A stretch of 26,735 nt of DNA from Bacteroidales bacterium M5 (GTDB lineage Bacteria > Bacteroidota > Bacteroidia > Bacteroidales > Muribaculaceae). Position 1 is the stretch's first letter. Each line of letters begins with the position of its first letter. This document shows, piece after piece, positions 1-6,945 of the stretch. Under the pieces are notes generated by a model. It made no database searches. It was not told where the DNA came from and saw only the letters and a program-made list of their open reading frames with translations. Position numbers and translations under genes: made by a program. The stretch is taken from contig LUJP01000078.1 of NCBI GenBank assembly GCA_001689535.1, positions 1-26,735 of the forward strand, written 5' to 3'.

Positions 1-367
1 TAACAAATATTGGGGAACCGGCTCTAAGATTTCCCTGCAGATAGAGCGACAGGGAGGCATGGAAATAATCTTTCTCCTCCAGGAAATAGTCTGTAGCCGC
101 TGAAAGCGCATTTTCGTCCAGACTATCGTTGAATGATTTATAGAGAGCGAGATTGCGCAGCACGTGGTAGAGGGCGCGGTCGGCGTCGGAGCGGAGTGTG
201 GCGGTGTCAACCTGTGTGATGAGGGTCATGGCCGAGTCGGGGTGCTCGTCGATAATTGCTTCGATGTGCTCGAGGCCGGAGCGCCCGGCCTATGGCGTGC
301 AGCCCTGCGGAAGTATAAAGGCAAGGGCGGCAAAAAATGGTATGATGTGGAGAACTGACAGTTTCAT
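1..367 (-). pseudogene. TPR-type lipoprotein, 5' part, interrupted by amber codon
   Basis: The minus-strand frame starts with ATG at 367-365 and encodes a typical lipoprotein signal peptide (hydrophobic core FFAALAFIL, then PQGC with Cys23 as the lipidation site). Codon 26 (292-290) is TAG, yet the same frame stays open to the window edge. The downstream part (for example LEHIEAIIDEHPDSAM, ALYHVLRNLALYKSFND, FHASLSLYLQGNLRA) resembles the helical repeats of Bacteroidales tetratricopeptide lipoproteins, which are often tied to signalling or outer-membrane functions. The change from a sense codon is probably one base (CAG to TAG). Either the gene is a recent pseudogene, or the base is a sequence error, or there is readthrough. 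Recoding of TAG is unlikely because two other genes here end in TAG. The gene runs off the left edge, so its full length and function are unknown. Confidence 0.7.
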
Positions 368-398
368 AATTGGTGCGCTTTAAGGCAATTACACTACA

Positions 399-406
399 CA
401 AATTTA
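399..406 (-). promoter_or_regulatory. Candidate -7 box for the interrupted lipoprotein
   Basis: On the minus strand TAAATTTG matches the Bacteroidetes TAnnTTTG box, 32 bases before the lipoprotein ATG. A TTTG lies upstream at 421-424, but the spacing of 14 is shorter than the usual 19-21, so this is weak. The rest of the gap from 407 to 607 holds no recognisable gene, and I found no clear terminator for the OstA-like gene. Confidence 0.35.
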
Positions 407-607
407 ATAAATTTCCCCGACAAAAAAGTTCTCGCGGACGGCAGGTTGCAGAAGTTATCACGGGAAATGTGTACCGATATCATATTGCGTCGATATCCCC
501 TTATGGACGTAAATCTGGCATATTGTACCGCAATGGGTAAGGGCCTAATGCATGGGATGATTCGCGAGAGCCTTCAGAATGGCGATGCGTAATTCCGGGC
601 TGAGAAA

Positions 608-2512
608 TCAGTTTATGGGGTGGGTAAGCGGTTTTTCGGCAGGCTTTAGCGGGAGGGTCGTTTCCAAGGCCGGCGAGGCGGAGGTGTCAGTTTTCGGCAT
701 TAACTCCACATCCTTCAGGCCTTCAGCAGCCGGACTCAAGGATGCGTCGGGACGTACCTGGGACGGCGCACCGGGGCGGCGCTTGGTCTGCTCCTTGCGC
801 GATTTTGAGGCTTTGCTTTCCTCCACGGCACTGTTCATAAGCTCAATCATACCCTCGGGAACCACAAACACATCATCGGGATTCATGGGGCGGATGTCGC
901 CATACCAGCGGAACCGCTTGAGATAATAAGAGTTTCGTTTGGCCAGATAGAGCGGAGTGACCGTAGAGTTGGTCTCAGGCCAGAAATTGATTCTCTCCAC
1001 GGAATTGCCGTTGAAATAGGCATCCATAAAGCTGCTCTCGGTCTGGGCGAACTTATTGTAGGTGGAATCGGATTCCATGGGGAACATTATCACCTCCACA
1101 TTTCCCTCAACGTAAAGGCGGCGGATGGTGGAATCGTTGAACCACGCTGTCATGTCGCTTCCCGAAAGCTGGTTGTAGCAGTCCTCGGCTATATGCTCGG
1201 CCATCATGCCGGTTTCGGGCAGACGCGCCCAGTCAACGGTGGAATCGTTGAGATGCACATAAATCACATTGCCGAATATCTGCCGCTCCTCGTTCCAAAT
1301 GACGGGGTGACGGTACATGTAGAGGATGGTGTCACGCTGGGTGAAGCTAAGCGAGTCGCACAGGCCCTGCAGGTCCACACGGTAGAAACGCACCCGGTGG
1401 AAAGCGTTTGTCACGTAAGAGGAATCCGCCGTATCAAGATAGGCGGTGATGGTGTCGCCGTGAAGATAGAGGGTATCCTTCTGCGAGTATTCCTTGGCAA
1501 GGGCGCGGCCGGTGACGAAAGCGCTGTCGCGCACCTCGTCGTAGAAACCATAGTCGCCCTGCAGCGACGACTGCCTTACGCTGTCGGTAAGTATCATATT
1601 GCCGAAGGCCTCGCCATACTGGCGCGTGCGGTCGTAGAACAGCGTGTCGCCCGTGAGAGTGTTGCCGCGCTTTGTCACCACCAGCGAACGTCGGTAGAGA
1701 TCAGCCTCACCCGTGCGCGTGTTGTAAGTGCCGAGCGAGGAATAGATGGTTCCGTCACGATTAATGATTTCACTCGGGCTCACCAAACGGGCAAGGTTGG
1801 TAAAAGTATTGTAGCGCAGCGAATCGGTGTTGATATAAAGAGTATCGGCCGGACGGAGCGAGCGCAGATGTACGTCAAGGTTGAAAATGGCGTCCTTCGT
1901 GTCGGGATGATACTCGCCTTGCATTGACTCCAGGCGGTTTTCAGCGTCAGTGAGCACACCGCCCACATCGTAATAGCCCACCTCGGCCGCCATGTCGTAG
2001 TTGAACACATCGGTCTCAAGCTTCACGTCGCGGTTGATGAGGCGCACTTTGCTGCCGGCATCAGCATAAAGCACGGCGAGTTCTGTCTCGCCGTTGTAGT
2101 TCAGCTCATCGGCATACACAAACAGCGTATCGCCCTGCTCCATCCTCACGTTTCCGAAGGCATCCATGGAATTGGACTCCTCGTAGAAATACGCGCTGTC
2201 GCAGAACATGAACATGCCGCCCTTGCGCATCTTAACATTGCCTGTCAGCACCTGATACTGCTCATACTCGTCGTCGTAGGTTTTCTCGTAATGAAGCATA
2301 TCGGCATGCTCCAGAAACACCTTGTCGGCCTGGTTACGGTCAGCCTCAGGAATGGCAGGCTTTATAACCTTGGCCTGCTGCGCGCGGGGTGTACGGGGAG
2401 CACGGCGCTGCTGGGGAGCGGCGCCACATATTGCGGGCAGGATAAGGGCCAGCATGAGCGCCGGAGCTGCCAGGCACCGGAGCCGTGTTATTTCTTTGCT
2501 TCCTTTATCCAT
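608..2512 (-). CDS. OstA-like outer-membrane lipopolysaccharide transport protein
   Basis: This 634-residue protein belongs to the OstA/LptA-like family of Bacteroidetes. Related LptA and LptD proteins carry lipopolysaccharide from the inner to the outer membrane; the exact role of this long version is not established. After a signal peptide (core ALMLALILPAICG) come many short beta-rich repeats such as LTGNVKMRKGGMFMFCDSA, DAFGNVRMEQGDTLFV and LTGDTLFYDRTRQYGEAFGN, as in the OstA-like beta-jellyroll. The last 75 residues or so are Lys/Pro/Ser-rich and look disordered. I chose the ATG at 2512 because it gives a compact signal peptide; an ATG at 2542 adds ten residues. Either start overlaps the end of the SurA-like gene, so the two are probably translated together. 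The neighbour supports a role in envelope assembly. No mutL, which I recall often following this gene in Bacteroides, is seen downstream. Confidence 0.9.
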   Translation of the reverse strand: MDKGSKEITRLRCLAAPALMLALILPAICGAAPQQRRAPRTPRAQQAKVIKPAIPEADRNQADKVFLEHADMLHYEKTYDDEYEQYQVLTGNVKMRKGGMFMFCDSAYFYEESNSMDAFGNVRMEQGDTLFVYADELNYNGETELAVLYADAGSKVRLINRDVKLETDVFNYDMAAEVGYYDVGGVLTDAENRLESMQGEYHPDTKDAIFNLDVHLRSLRPADTLYINTDSLRYNTFTNLARLVSPSEIINRDGTIYSSLGTYNTRTGEADLYRRSLVVTKRGNTLTGDTLFYDRTRQYGEAFGNMILTDSVRQSSLQGDYGFYDEVRDSAFVTGRALAKEYSQKDTLYLHGDTITAYLDTADSSYVTNAFHRVRFYRVDLQGLCDSLSFTQRDTILYMYRHPVIWNEERQIFGNVIYVHLNDSTVDWARLPETGMMAEHIAEDCYNQLSGSDMTAWFNDSTIRRLYVEGNVEVIMFPMESDSTYNKFAQTESSFMDAYFNGNSVERINFWPETNSTVTPLYLAKRNSYYLKRFRWYGDIRPMNPDDVFVVPEGMIELMNSAVEESKASKSRKEQTKRRPGAPSQVRPDASLSPAAEGLKDVELMPKTDTSASPALETTLPLKPAEKPLTHPIN

Positions 2513-3855
2513 CCTTTGTGCTGGAAGTCGCAGTTGCGCCATCCGTCCTCAATGCGCACGTATGTGTCGGCTATCTTCTTCTCCAGCCACTGCTCGAGAA
2601 GTTCGGCGCGGCGTGCATTCTCATACATGTTCTTCACCGTCTGGTAGTCATCGGCCATATTAGCCTTGTGGCCGTCGATGCGGTTCACGAGCTTCACCAT
2701 AGCCACCACCTCGCGGTTGTGTTTGGGATCCATCATCACGAAAGGCTTGGAGATATCGCCCACCTGCATGTCGTTTACAGCCTTGGCCACTTCCTGAGGA
2801 AGCTCCGACATCTCGAAGCGCGATGTTCCCGTCTGCGGGTTCACCATCAGTCCGCGGTTGTTGCGGGTATCCTTATCCTGCGACACAAGCGGGATCACTT
2901 CCTCAAAGGTTATTTTCTTCCGATCTACCACATCTGCACGGACTGTATCCAGACGGTTGAGCGCCTCCTGCAGAGAGGCGTCGGAAACGCGGGGACGCAA
3001 CAGAATGTGACGGGTGTTGATACGGTCGCCACGCTTCTCTATAAGCTGGATGATATGGAAACCATATTCACTCTCTACGATTTTCGACACGCGTTTGGAA
3101 TCATTGAGGTTGAACGCCACTGCGGCATACTCGGGGTCGAGCTGTCCACGGCCCATGAAACCTATCTCACCGCCGCGCACAGCGCTGGCCTTGTCCTCGG
3201 AATAGAGTATGGCAAGTGTGGAGAATTCTTTCTCGCCCTTGGCCACACTTTCGGAGAAATCGCGCAGACGGGCTTTCACATCCTCAACCTCCTGACGCGG
3301 AATCACGGGATAGAGCGTCATTATCTCCGCCTCGACCTGCATCGGCACGAACGGAATGCTATCCGGGGGCAGAGCGTCGTAATACTTACGCACATCGCTG
3401 GGCGTAACCTTGATATTCTTGGTGAGGTTCTGCTGGACATTGCGCACACGGTAACCGTTGCGCACTATCTCGGTGAGAAACTCGCGTATCTCAGGCATTG
3501 TCTTGCGGAAATACTCCTCCATTTTCTCCTTGGAGCCGAACTGGTTTATATAGAAGTTGATACGCTGTTCAACCTCGTTGACCACCTGGCCGTTAGGTGC
3601 CTCGATGGTGTCTACATCGGCCTGGTGCAGATAAAGTTTCTCGATAGCAAGCTGCTCGGGAATCACGCAATAGGGATCGCCCTTGATGTTGATGTTCTCG
3701 TTCTGCATGTTGTTATACTGGGCCTCGATTTCGGATTTCCAGATGGGCTGGTCGCCTACAACCCATGCCACCTGCTCCACGATATTGGTCTGGGCCACGG
3801 ACGTCACGGCCGTGAACATCAGCGCGGCAAGCGTAAGTATCTTGTTTATTTTCAC
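2488..3855 (-). CDS. SurA-like periplasmic peptidyl-prolyl isomerase / chaperone
   Basis: A 455-residue secreted protein with a signal peptide (residues 1-21, ending SVAQ), a SurA N-terminal chaperone region (about 24-170) and two parvulin modules (about 175-280 and 282-395). The first module has the typical FSTLAILYSED, RGGEIGFMGRGQLDPEYAAVAFNL and EYGFHIIQL segments. The second begins at the TRHILLRPRVS strand. Proteins of this family escort unfolded outer-membrane proteins through the periplasm and isomerise Xaa-Pro bonds. The start codon is GTG, directly followed by AAA ATA AAC AAG, and no in-frame ATG fits the signal peptide better. A TAACTTTG box lies about 30 bases upstream. The OstA-like gene overlaps its 3' end, which fits shared use in outer-membrane assembly. 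Confidence 0.95.
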   Translation of the reverse strand: MKINKILTLAALMFTAVTSVAQTNIVEQVAWVVGDQPIWKSEIEAQYNNMQNENINIKGDPYCVIPEQLAIEKLYLHQADVDTIEAPNGQVVNEVEQRINFYINQFGSKEKMEEYFRKTMPEIREFLTEIVRNGYRVRNVQQNLTKNIKVTPSDVRKYYDALPPDSIPFVPMQVEAEIMTLYPVIPRQEVEDVKARLRDFSESVAKGEKEFSTLAILYSEDKASAVRGGEIGFMGRGQLDPEYAAVAFNLNDSKRVSKIVESEYGFHIIQLIEKRGDRINTRHILLRPRVSDASLQEALNRLDTVRADVVDRKKITFEEVIPLVSQDKDTRNNRGLMVNPQTGTSRFEMSELPQEVAKAVNDMQVGDISKPFVMMDPKHNREVVAMVKLVNRIDGHKANMADDYQTVKNMYENARRAELLEQWLEKKIADTYVRIEDGWRNCDFQHKGWIKEAKK

Positions 3856-3886
3856 TATATAGCTTATTAAGTTACTATTTTGCGTC

Positions 3887-3894
3887 CAAAGTTA
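3887..3894 (-). promoter_or_regulatory. -7 box of the surA-like/OstA-like unit
   Basis: The minus strand reads TAACTTTG, a match to the Bacteroidetes TAnnTTTG box, 31 bases before the GTG start. The -33 position falls in the T-rich tail of the upstream phosphodiesterase terminator, so promoter and terminator appear to overlap. Confidence 0.6.
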
Positions 3895-3907
3895 CTAAAA
3901 TTAGCCG

Positions 3908-3950
3908 AAAAAAAGAGCCGCCCGCGGTGAAAAATCACTGTCGGGCGGCT
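3908..3950 (-). terminator. Intrinsic terminator of the SGNH/phosphodiesterase unit
   Basis: Arms AGCCGCCCG (3916-3924) and CGGGCGGCT (3942-3950) form a perfect 9-bp GC-rich stem. On the minus strand it is followed by C and seven T (3914-3908). It lies 40 bases after the stop codon of the phosphodiesterase-like gene. Confidence 0.85.
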
Positions 3951-3990
3951 TAATGCTGTAAGTCAGACGCCTTTTAACTGTTGCCTGCTA

Positions 3991-4887
3991 TCACTTGAAC
4001 ACCTGCGTCATGGGGCGTCCGGTCCATACCTGCGGTTGCTCCACGCCAAGTGCATAAGCTATTGTGGATGCAACATCATACTGCATCATGCTCTCGGGGA
4101 AAGCTCCACCCTTTTTCACATTCTTGCCGCTGATTATAAACGGAGTGCGCATCTCCTCGAGCGTGATGCCACCATGTCCCTTTTCGATTCCGCCATGGTC
4201 GGAGGTTACGATTATTATTGTCTCGTCGGCAATGCCGGCATCCTCCACGGCCTTCATTATACGGCCCAGATAGCCGTCTATTTCCGTGAGCTTCGTATAA
4301 TATTCGGGGGTGTCATGGCCAATGGCGTGTCCCACATGGTCGGGTTCGTCGAAGCACACCGCAAGCAGCTCGGGTTTCTTCTCCTTGATATATTTCTCGG
4401 CCATAGCGGCGGTGCGCTCGGGATATTTCTGCGCGTCAACCGACTGTGCATGGTAGCTCAGCGAAAGGGTGTCCACCAGATATTTTATTCCATCCCATTC
4501 ATAAATCACTCCTATTTCGGCTTTGGGATGCTGATTGCGGGTCACCTGAAAAACAGTGGGGAAAATATTGTTTTTCTCCACCACACGTGAAGGAATCTCG
4601 GGAGTCTTCGAGCCCCATGTGGTGTAGCCGTGAATCTCGGTGGGAGCACCCATGAACATAGAGGCCCAGTTGGGAGCGCTCGACGACGGAAGCACCGTAC
4701 GCTTGTCGAGGGTATAGCAACCGTCCGACATAAGTTTCTTGACATTCGGCATATCGGCTTTCGGCAGGCTATAGGCACCCCATCCGTCGAAGCCCACAAG
4801 AATCACATGCTGGGCCTTGGGCTTGGCCGCAAATACACACAGCGACGCCATGACAGCGAACACCGCCGTTACAAATACTTTTTTCAT
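3991..4887 (-). CDS. Alkaline-phosphatase-superfamily phosphodiesterase (type I PDE / nucleotide pyrophosphatase-like)
   Basis: A 298-residue secreted enzyme: signal peptide MKKVFVTAVFAVMASLCVFA, then the alkaline phosphatase/phosphodiesterase fold. Visible metal and catalytic elements are GFDGWG (Asp34), LPSSSAPNW (probable nucleophile Ser70, aligned with the Thr of nucleotide pyrophosphatases), FDEPDHVGH (Asp180, Asp183, His187), SDHGG (Asp229, His230) and GHGG (His238). The family hydrolyses phosphomonoesters or phosphodiesters using two metal ions, usually zinc; the substrate here cannot be read from sequence. At 298 residues it is a minimal member without extra domains. It starts 31 bases after the stop of the SGNH hydrolase gene and is followed by a strong terminator, so the two form a two-gene unit acting in the periplasm or outside the cell. 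Confidence 0.88.
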   Translation of the reverse strand: MKKVFVTAVFAVMASLCVFAAKPKAQHVILVGFDGWGAYSLPKADMPNVKKLMSDGCYTLDKRTVLPSSSAPNWASMFMGAPTEIHGYTTWGSKTPEIPSRVVEKNNIFPTVFQVTRNQHPKAEIGVIYEWDGIKYLVDTLSLSYHAQSVDAQKYPERTAAMAEKYIKEKKPELLAVCFDEPDHVGHAIGHDTPEYYTKLTEIDGYLGRIMKAVEDAGIADETIIIVTSDHGGIEKGHGGITLEEMRTPFIISGKNVKKGGAFPESMMQYDVASTIAYALGVEQPQVWTGRPMTQVFK

Positions 4888-4918
4888 TGCAGTTCTGATT
4901 GTTTAGGTTGGTTTGTCT

Positions 4919-6016
4919 CTATTTATCAAGAATCTTGCGCAGATGGCGCTCAACGGCCGTGGCCTGACGCATCATGCCAAGATCGGAGGGATGCACATAG
5001 TCCACTATGCCCTCGGGGAGCACACCCAGGTCGCCCCGCTCTATGTAATACAGATTCTTCACACCAGAAGTCTTCAGTGCCTCATAAGCTTTACGCTGCG
5101 CTTTATTCGAATGGTCGTACTCATAGAACTTCACCTCATTGGTGGGCGCGTTGCTGTAACCGGCATGCTCTATCAGCACCACGGGTACATCGGGATGAAC
5201 TTTGCGTATCTGCTTTACAGCCTCGGTCACAAGACTCTCGATTTCCTCCGACGAGCGGCCAATGAGATTGGGCATGCAGTCCAGCATAATCGCCTCGGCA
5301 TCAATTTCGTTTATCATATCGATAAGTTCCGGCTCCAGACGGCCGTTGCCCGAAAAGCCGAGATTTACGAGCGGCATGCCGAGATTGCGCGACAGGATAT
5401 TGCCCCACGCCATGGCCGGACGCGATGCGCACGCACCCTGAGCGATAGATGTTCCGTAAAGCACCAGCGGCTTTACTGCCTCTGGTGCCACAAACTCAAA
5501 CCGAGAACCATCGGGAACTCCTATCCACATTTCATTTACCGTATTGTAAAGGGGAAGATAAAGAGTGAACTCCTCCATGGCGCCGGGACGCACACCGCGA
5601 TCCACGCAATATGAGTACCGTACTGTGTCTCCGAATGAATAGCTGCCAAAGCAGAAACCTTTGTCGCGGTCACGATACAGGTCAATGCCCGATACTCCCG
5701 TAGCGGGCATATGGGGCATCGACATTCCGCCGCCCACCGTGTATTTCACATTGATATCCTTGGCATCGGTCTTGAAACGGAGAGTGATTCCCGCCGAATT
5801 CCGAGAGAGATCCCAGACCGCCTCGCGCACTTTGTCTTTCGCACGCATGGGCAGACGGGCGTAATTTCCGCCGTCCTCATTCCAGGCCTGATTGTGAACA
5901 AATGTCTTACCTGCAGGCACATCAAGCGGATTGTGCCACACCGTCTCCTGCGCCATAGCCGTGCCGCACAATGCAAACATCGCGGCTAATGACATTGATT
6001 TTAATAATTTTCTCAT
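4919..6016 (-). CDS. Secreted SGNH/GDSL hydrolase with N-terminal GxDLY domain
   Basis: A 365-residue protein with a signal peptide (residues 1-22, ending AMA-QE). The N-terminal beta domain (about 26-178) carries the GxDLY motif (SGIDLYRD, near residue 110) that names this accessory domain. The C-terminal SGNH domain (about 182-363) shows block I YGTSIAQG with Ser190 as nucleophile, block II FSGNG (Gly223), block III DCMPN (Asn250) and block V DYVHPSD (Asp339, His342). Such enzymes are serine esterases, often removing acetyl or other acyl groups from glycans; the substrate is unknown here. It ends in TAG. It is first in a two-gene unit with the phosphodiesterase and has a well-formed promoter of its own. 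Confidence 0.9.
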   Translation of the reverse strand: MRKLLKSMSLAAMFALCGTAMAQETVWHNPLDVPAGKTFVHNQAWNEDGGNYARLPMRAKDKVREAVWDLSRNSAGITLRFKTDAKDINVKYTVGGGMSMPHMPATGVSGIDLYRDRDKGFCFGSYSFGDTVRYSYCVDRGVRPGAMEEFTLYLPLYNTVNEMWIGVPDGSRFEFVAPEAVKPLVLYGTSIAQGACASRPAMAWGNILSRNLGMPLVNLGFSGNGRLEPELIDMINEIDAEAIMLDCMPNLIGRSSEEIESLVTEAVKQIRKVHPDVPVVLIEHAGYSNAPTNEVKFYEYDHSNKAQRKAYEALKTSGVKNLYYIERGDLGVLPEGIVDYVHPSDLGMMRQATAVERHLRKILDK

Positions 6017-6041
6017 CTCGAAACGTGCTTTTAATTGTATA

Positions 6042-6073
6042 CAAATTTAAGTTTTAATTAAAGAAAGGCAAAA
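6042..6073 (-). promoter_or_regulatory. Bacteroidetes-type promoter of the SGNH/phosphodiesterase unit
   Basis: On the minus strand TTTTG (6073-6069), a spacer of 19, then TAAATTTG (6049-6042) match the -33 TTTG and -7 TAnnTTTG consensus with ideal spacing. The -7 box ends 25 bases before the ATG. The region is AT-rich. Confidence 0.75.
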
Positions 6074-6120
6074 GGATTTAAAAATTATCCATTAAAAAGG
6101 CTGAGAATTACATGACGCAA

Positions 6121-6852
6121 TCACATTGAGGGATAGCGGCGACGGAGGTCGTCAATCCATTTCTCCATCTGTACGCGCCTCACGGCATCCTCCACCAGAC
6201 GCCGCACATCGGCCATCGATTCCGGCTCCGCAATAACACGCCCACCGATAATACGGTGTACAGGCCACAAACCTTCAGGAGCCGCCACGGACGAAGCTCC
6301 GAAAACAAGACGGTCTATGACAGGAGCCGCTCCTTCGGCTGCAAGCACGCGCTCCACTTTCACTCCCGGCCCGAAGCGCTGCCTGAGAGCCCGCGAGGCC
6401 GTATCACAGTCTATCTTTCCGGCCGCAAGCCATTCTGCCGCAATATCGGCAACGGAATCATTCACAGCAGCAAGCACATAGCCCTTGAACCGAGGCTTGT
6501 CCCATCGGAATTCACCCCTATGGCTGAGAAAATAGCGGTTGAGAGCGGCAGTATCTCTTCTTACGGGCTCATCGACCATAATCCGGGTTATCTCATACAC
6601 GAGCAGTCCATTACGAAACGATTCCACTTCCGAGAGCGAATCAGGTCCGGCAGCCGCCATGGCTGCGAAATCGGCTATCTCCGCTCTTACCGCCGCCATA
6701 GTGTCAATACCTGCATCACGGGCCGCCCTCACTTTCCTCAGAAAATCGGCATCAGCCGCGATTGTGTCCTGCCTGCAACTTCCCGAAACAGATTCCGGCA
6801 CGGCAATTCCGGCCAGTAACAAAATGGAAAGTGCGGTTATCAAAATTTTCAT
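6121..6852 (-). CDS. Diverged parvulin-like periplasmic protein (hypothetical)
   Basis: A 243-residue exported protein with a signal peptide (core ILITALSILLLAGIAV). The mature part is helical and Ala/Arg-rich. Residues about 105-130 (LNRYFLSHRGEFRWDKPRFKGYVLAAVND) resemble the linker and first strand of parvulin-type isomerases in Bacteroidetes guaB-surA clusters, and the C-terminus (VRRVQMEKWIDDLRRRYPS) resembles the closing helix of SurA-like chaperones. The typical parvulin active-site segment is hard to find, so it may be a chaperone without isomerase activity. It follows guaB by 93 bases on the same strand. Position and size suggest a member of the envelope-assembly cluster; this is inference from context and weak resemblance. 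Confidence 0.6.
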   Translation of the reverse strand: MKILITALSILLLAGIAVPESVSGSCRQDTIAADADFLRKVRAARDAGIDTMAAVRAEIADFAAMAAAGPDSLSEVESFRNGLLVYEITRIMVDEPVRRDTAALNRYFLSHRGEFRWDKPRFKGYVLAAVNDSVADIAAEWLAAGKIDCDTASRALRQRFGPGVKVERVLAAEGAAPVIDRLVFGASSVAAPEGLWPVHRIIGGRVIAEPESMADVRRLVEDAVRRVQMEKWIDDLRRRYPSM

Positions 6853-6883
6853 TCAGCAAAAAATAGCAAGAAATGTTTAAAGA

Positions 6884-6917
6884 CAGTCCCGCGGCGAAGG
6901 AAGTCGTCGCGGGACTG
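6884..6917 (-). terminator. Hairpin after guaB, probable terminator or attenuator
   Basis: CAGTCCCGCG (6884-6893) pairs with CGCGGGACTG (6908-6917), and the stem can extend inward by four pairs including one GU. On the minus strand it follows guaB by about 30 bases. Only a broken T-rich stretch follows, so termination may be partial, leaving some readthrough into the parvulin-like gene. Confidence 0.55.
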
Positions 6918-6945
6918 AGATTTATTTTCTACGCAGGCTCTGTTA

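Noticed and set aside
290..292. TAG reassigned to glutamine (alternative code)
   Set aside because: The SGNH hydrolase and PCMD lipoprotein genes end in TAG at the expected C-termini, so TAG acts as a stop here.
368..607. Remnant of mutL after the OstA-like gene
   Set aside because: All frames are broken by stops and show no MutL motif (no GHL ATPase signature).
2485..3870. 461-codon open frame on the plus strand
   Set aside because: It is exactly opposite the SurA-like gene and has no domain features; GC-rich third positions leave the antisense frame open.
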